Below, in pieces: positions 14,119 through 14,752 of a stretch of DNA of 14,752 nt. Under the pieces are notes generated by a model, which was not told the DNA's origin, did not search any database, and saw nothing but the letters and a program-made list of their open reading frames with translations. The translations under genes were made by a program, and so were the position numbers. Source of the DNA: an uncultured Collinsella sp. (GTDB lineage: Bacteria > Actinomycetota > Coriobacteriia > Coriobacteriales > Coriobacteriaceae); assembly GCA_902495265.1 (NCBI GenBank), contig CABUWR010000010.1:1-14752 (forward strand), in the 5' to 3' direction. The stretch's first letter is position 1. Each line of letters opens with the position of its first letter.

Positions 14119-14752
14119 TTGGATATCATCGAGCTTCTAAAATCTGCCTTCATGGGCCTGGTCGAGGGCATCACCGAATGGCTGCCTGTTTCGTCGACCG
14201 GTCACATGATCTTGGTGGACGAGTTCGTCAAGATGAACGTGAGCGAGACGTTCTGGAATATGTTCCTGGTCGTGATTCAGCTTGGCGCCATTTTGGCCGT
14301 CTGCGTCCTGTTCTTCCATGAGCTCAACCCGTTTTCTCCTAGCAAGGGCAAGGAGGGCCGTCGCGACACCTGGGTGCTGTGGGGCAAGATTGTGCTCGGT
14401 TGCATTCCCGCCGCGGCGATCGGTCTGCCGCTCAACGACTGGATGGAGGAGCATTTCTACAATGCTCCCGTCGTGGCGCTGGCGCTCATTGTGTACGGCG
14501 TGCTGTTTATCGTGATTGAGAACTGGCGCGCGAACAAGCGCGACCAGGCCGCTCTTGCCGGTTCGTTTGGTTCGCGTGCCGTGGTGGCGGGCGGACGTCC
14601 CGCCGGTGCGCATTTTGCCACTCCCGCTGCGGCTGCCGCCGCAGACGATGACGATAACCTGGACTTTGGCTCCATCACTACGCTCGAGGATCTGAGCTGG
14701 AAGACCGCGCTGGGTATCGGTTGCTTCCAGGTGCTCTCGCTGATTCCGGGCA
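14119..14752 (+). CDS. uppP: Undecaprenyl-diphosphatase UppP (BacA), 3' end outside the window
   Basis: UppP is an integral membrane enzyme that removes a phosphate from undecaprenyl diphosphate, recycling the lipid carrier for peptidoglycan; it also gives bacitracin tolerance. The first 211 residues are present. The signature reads LVEGITEWLPVSSTGHMILVDEF, with Glu16, Glu20, Ser26 and His29 matching active-site residues of the family, followed by several hydrophobic helices and LSWKTALGIGCFQVLSLIPG at the edge. The start is TTG at 14119 with GAGGGGG (14107-14113) five bases upstream; the internal ATG at 14152 would remove the family's conserved N-terminus. An extra ~40-residue Ala/Gly/Asp-rich stretch (about 150-190, AAAAAADDDDNLD) sits between IENW and LEDLSW, where most relatives have a short loop. 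Confidence 0.93.
   Translation, partial: MDIIELLKSAFMGLVEGITEWLPVSSTGHMILVDEFVKMNVSETFWNMFLVVIQLGAILAVCVLFFHELNPFSPSKGKEGRRDTWVLWGKIVLGCIPAAAIGLPLNDWMEEHFYNAPVVALALIVYGVLFIVIENWRANKRDQAALAGSFGSRAVVAGGRPAGAHFATPAAAAAADDDDNLDFGSITTLEDLSWKTALGIGCFQVLSLIPG

Overview
The window looks like a chromosomal segment of a high-GC actinobacterium, most likely a gut Coriobacteriia of the Collinsella type. This is an inference from three things: GC-rich codon use, the gene families present, and short palindromic repeats of a kind I associate with that group. No marker gene fixes the taxon. Thirteen protein genes are supported; the last, uppP, runs off the right edge. I see no rRNA, tRNA, CRISPR array, transposase or plasmid function.

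Layout: (1) 1-411, a terminator-like hairpin from an upstream gene and a long leader with competing hairpins and one copy of a 31-nt palindromic element. (2) 412-2355, a secreted and membrane-anchored DUF2207 protein with a glycine-rich tail, then a terminator and a second copy of the 31-nt element in opposite orientation. (3) 2495-3136 (minus), a GNAT acetyltransferase divergent from purH (3414-5021), the last two steps of de novo purine synthesis, followed by a ~100-nt imperfect palindrome and terminators. (4) 5269-5979, an unrecognised protein converging on a PucR-family regulator (5998-7179, minus). (5) The regulator is divergent from a two-gene operon: an ornithine cyclodeaminase/mu-crystallin family protein (7397-8428) and a class I/II PLP aminotransferase (8453-9583), closed by a strong terminator. 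(6) 9753-11477, a response regulator and a short two-helix histidine kinase resembling the Bce/Gra intramembrane-sensing type, with no transporter beside it. (7) 11655-13237, a HipBA toxin-antitoxin operon preceded by three matching 20-bp palindromic sites spaced exactly 39 bp centre to centre. (8) A terminator, a 127-nt near-palindrome, a universal stress protein (13433-13870, minus) and the start of uppP (14119 onward, TTG start).

How the parts may work together: PucR, the OCD-family protein and the aminotransferase look like one locally regulated amino-acid module. HipB probably represses its own operon cooperatively through the three spaced operators. The Bce-like kinase and UppP both touch cell-envelope biology (cell-wall antibiotic sensing and lipid-carrier recycling), but nothing in the sequence links them. 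The most distinctive observations are the phased HipBA operator array, the PucR/OCD/aminotransferase module and the large non-coding palindromes.
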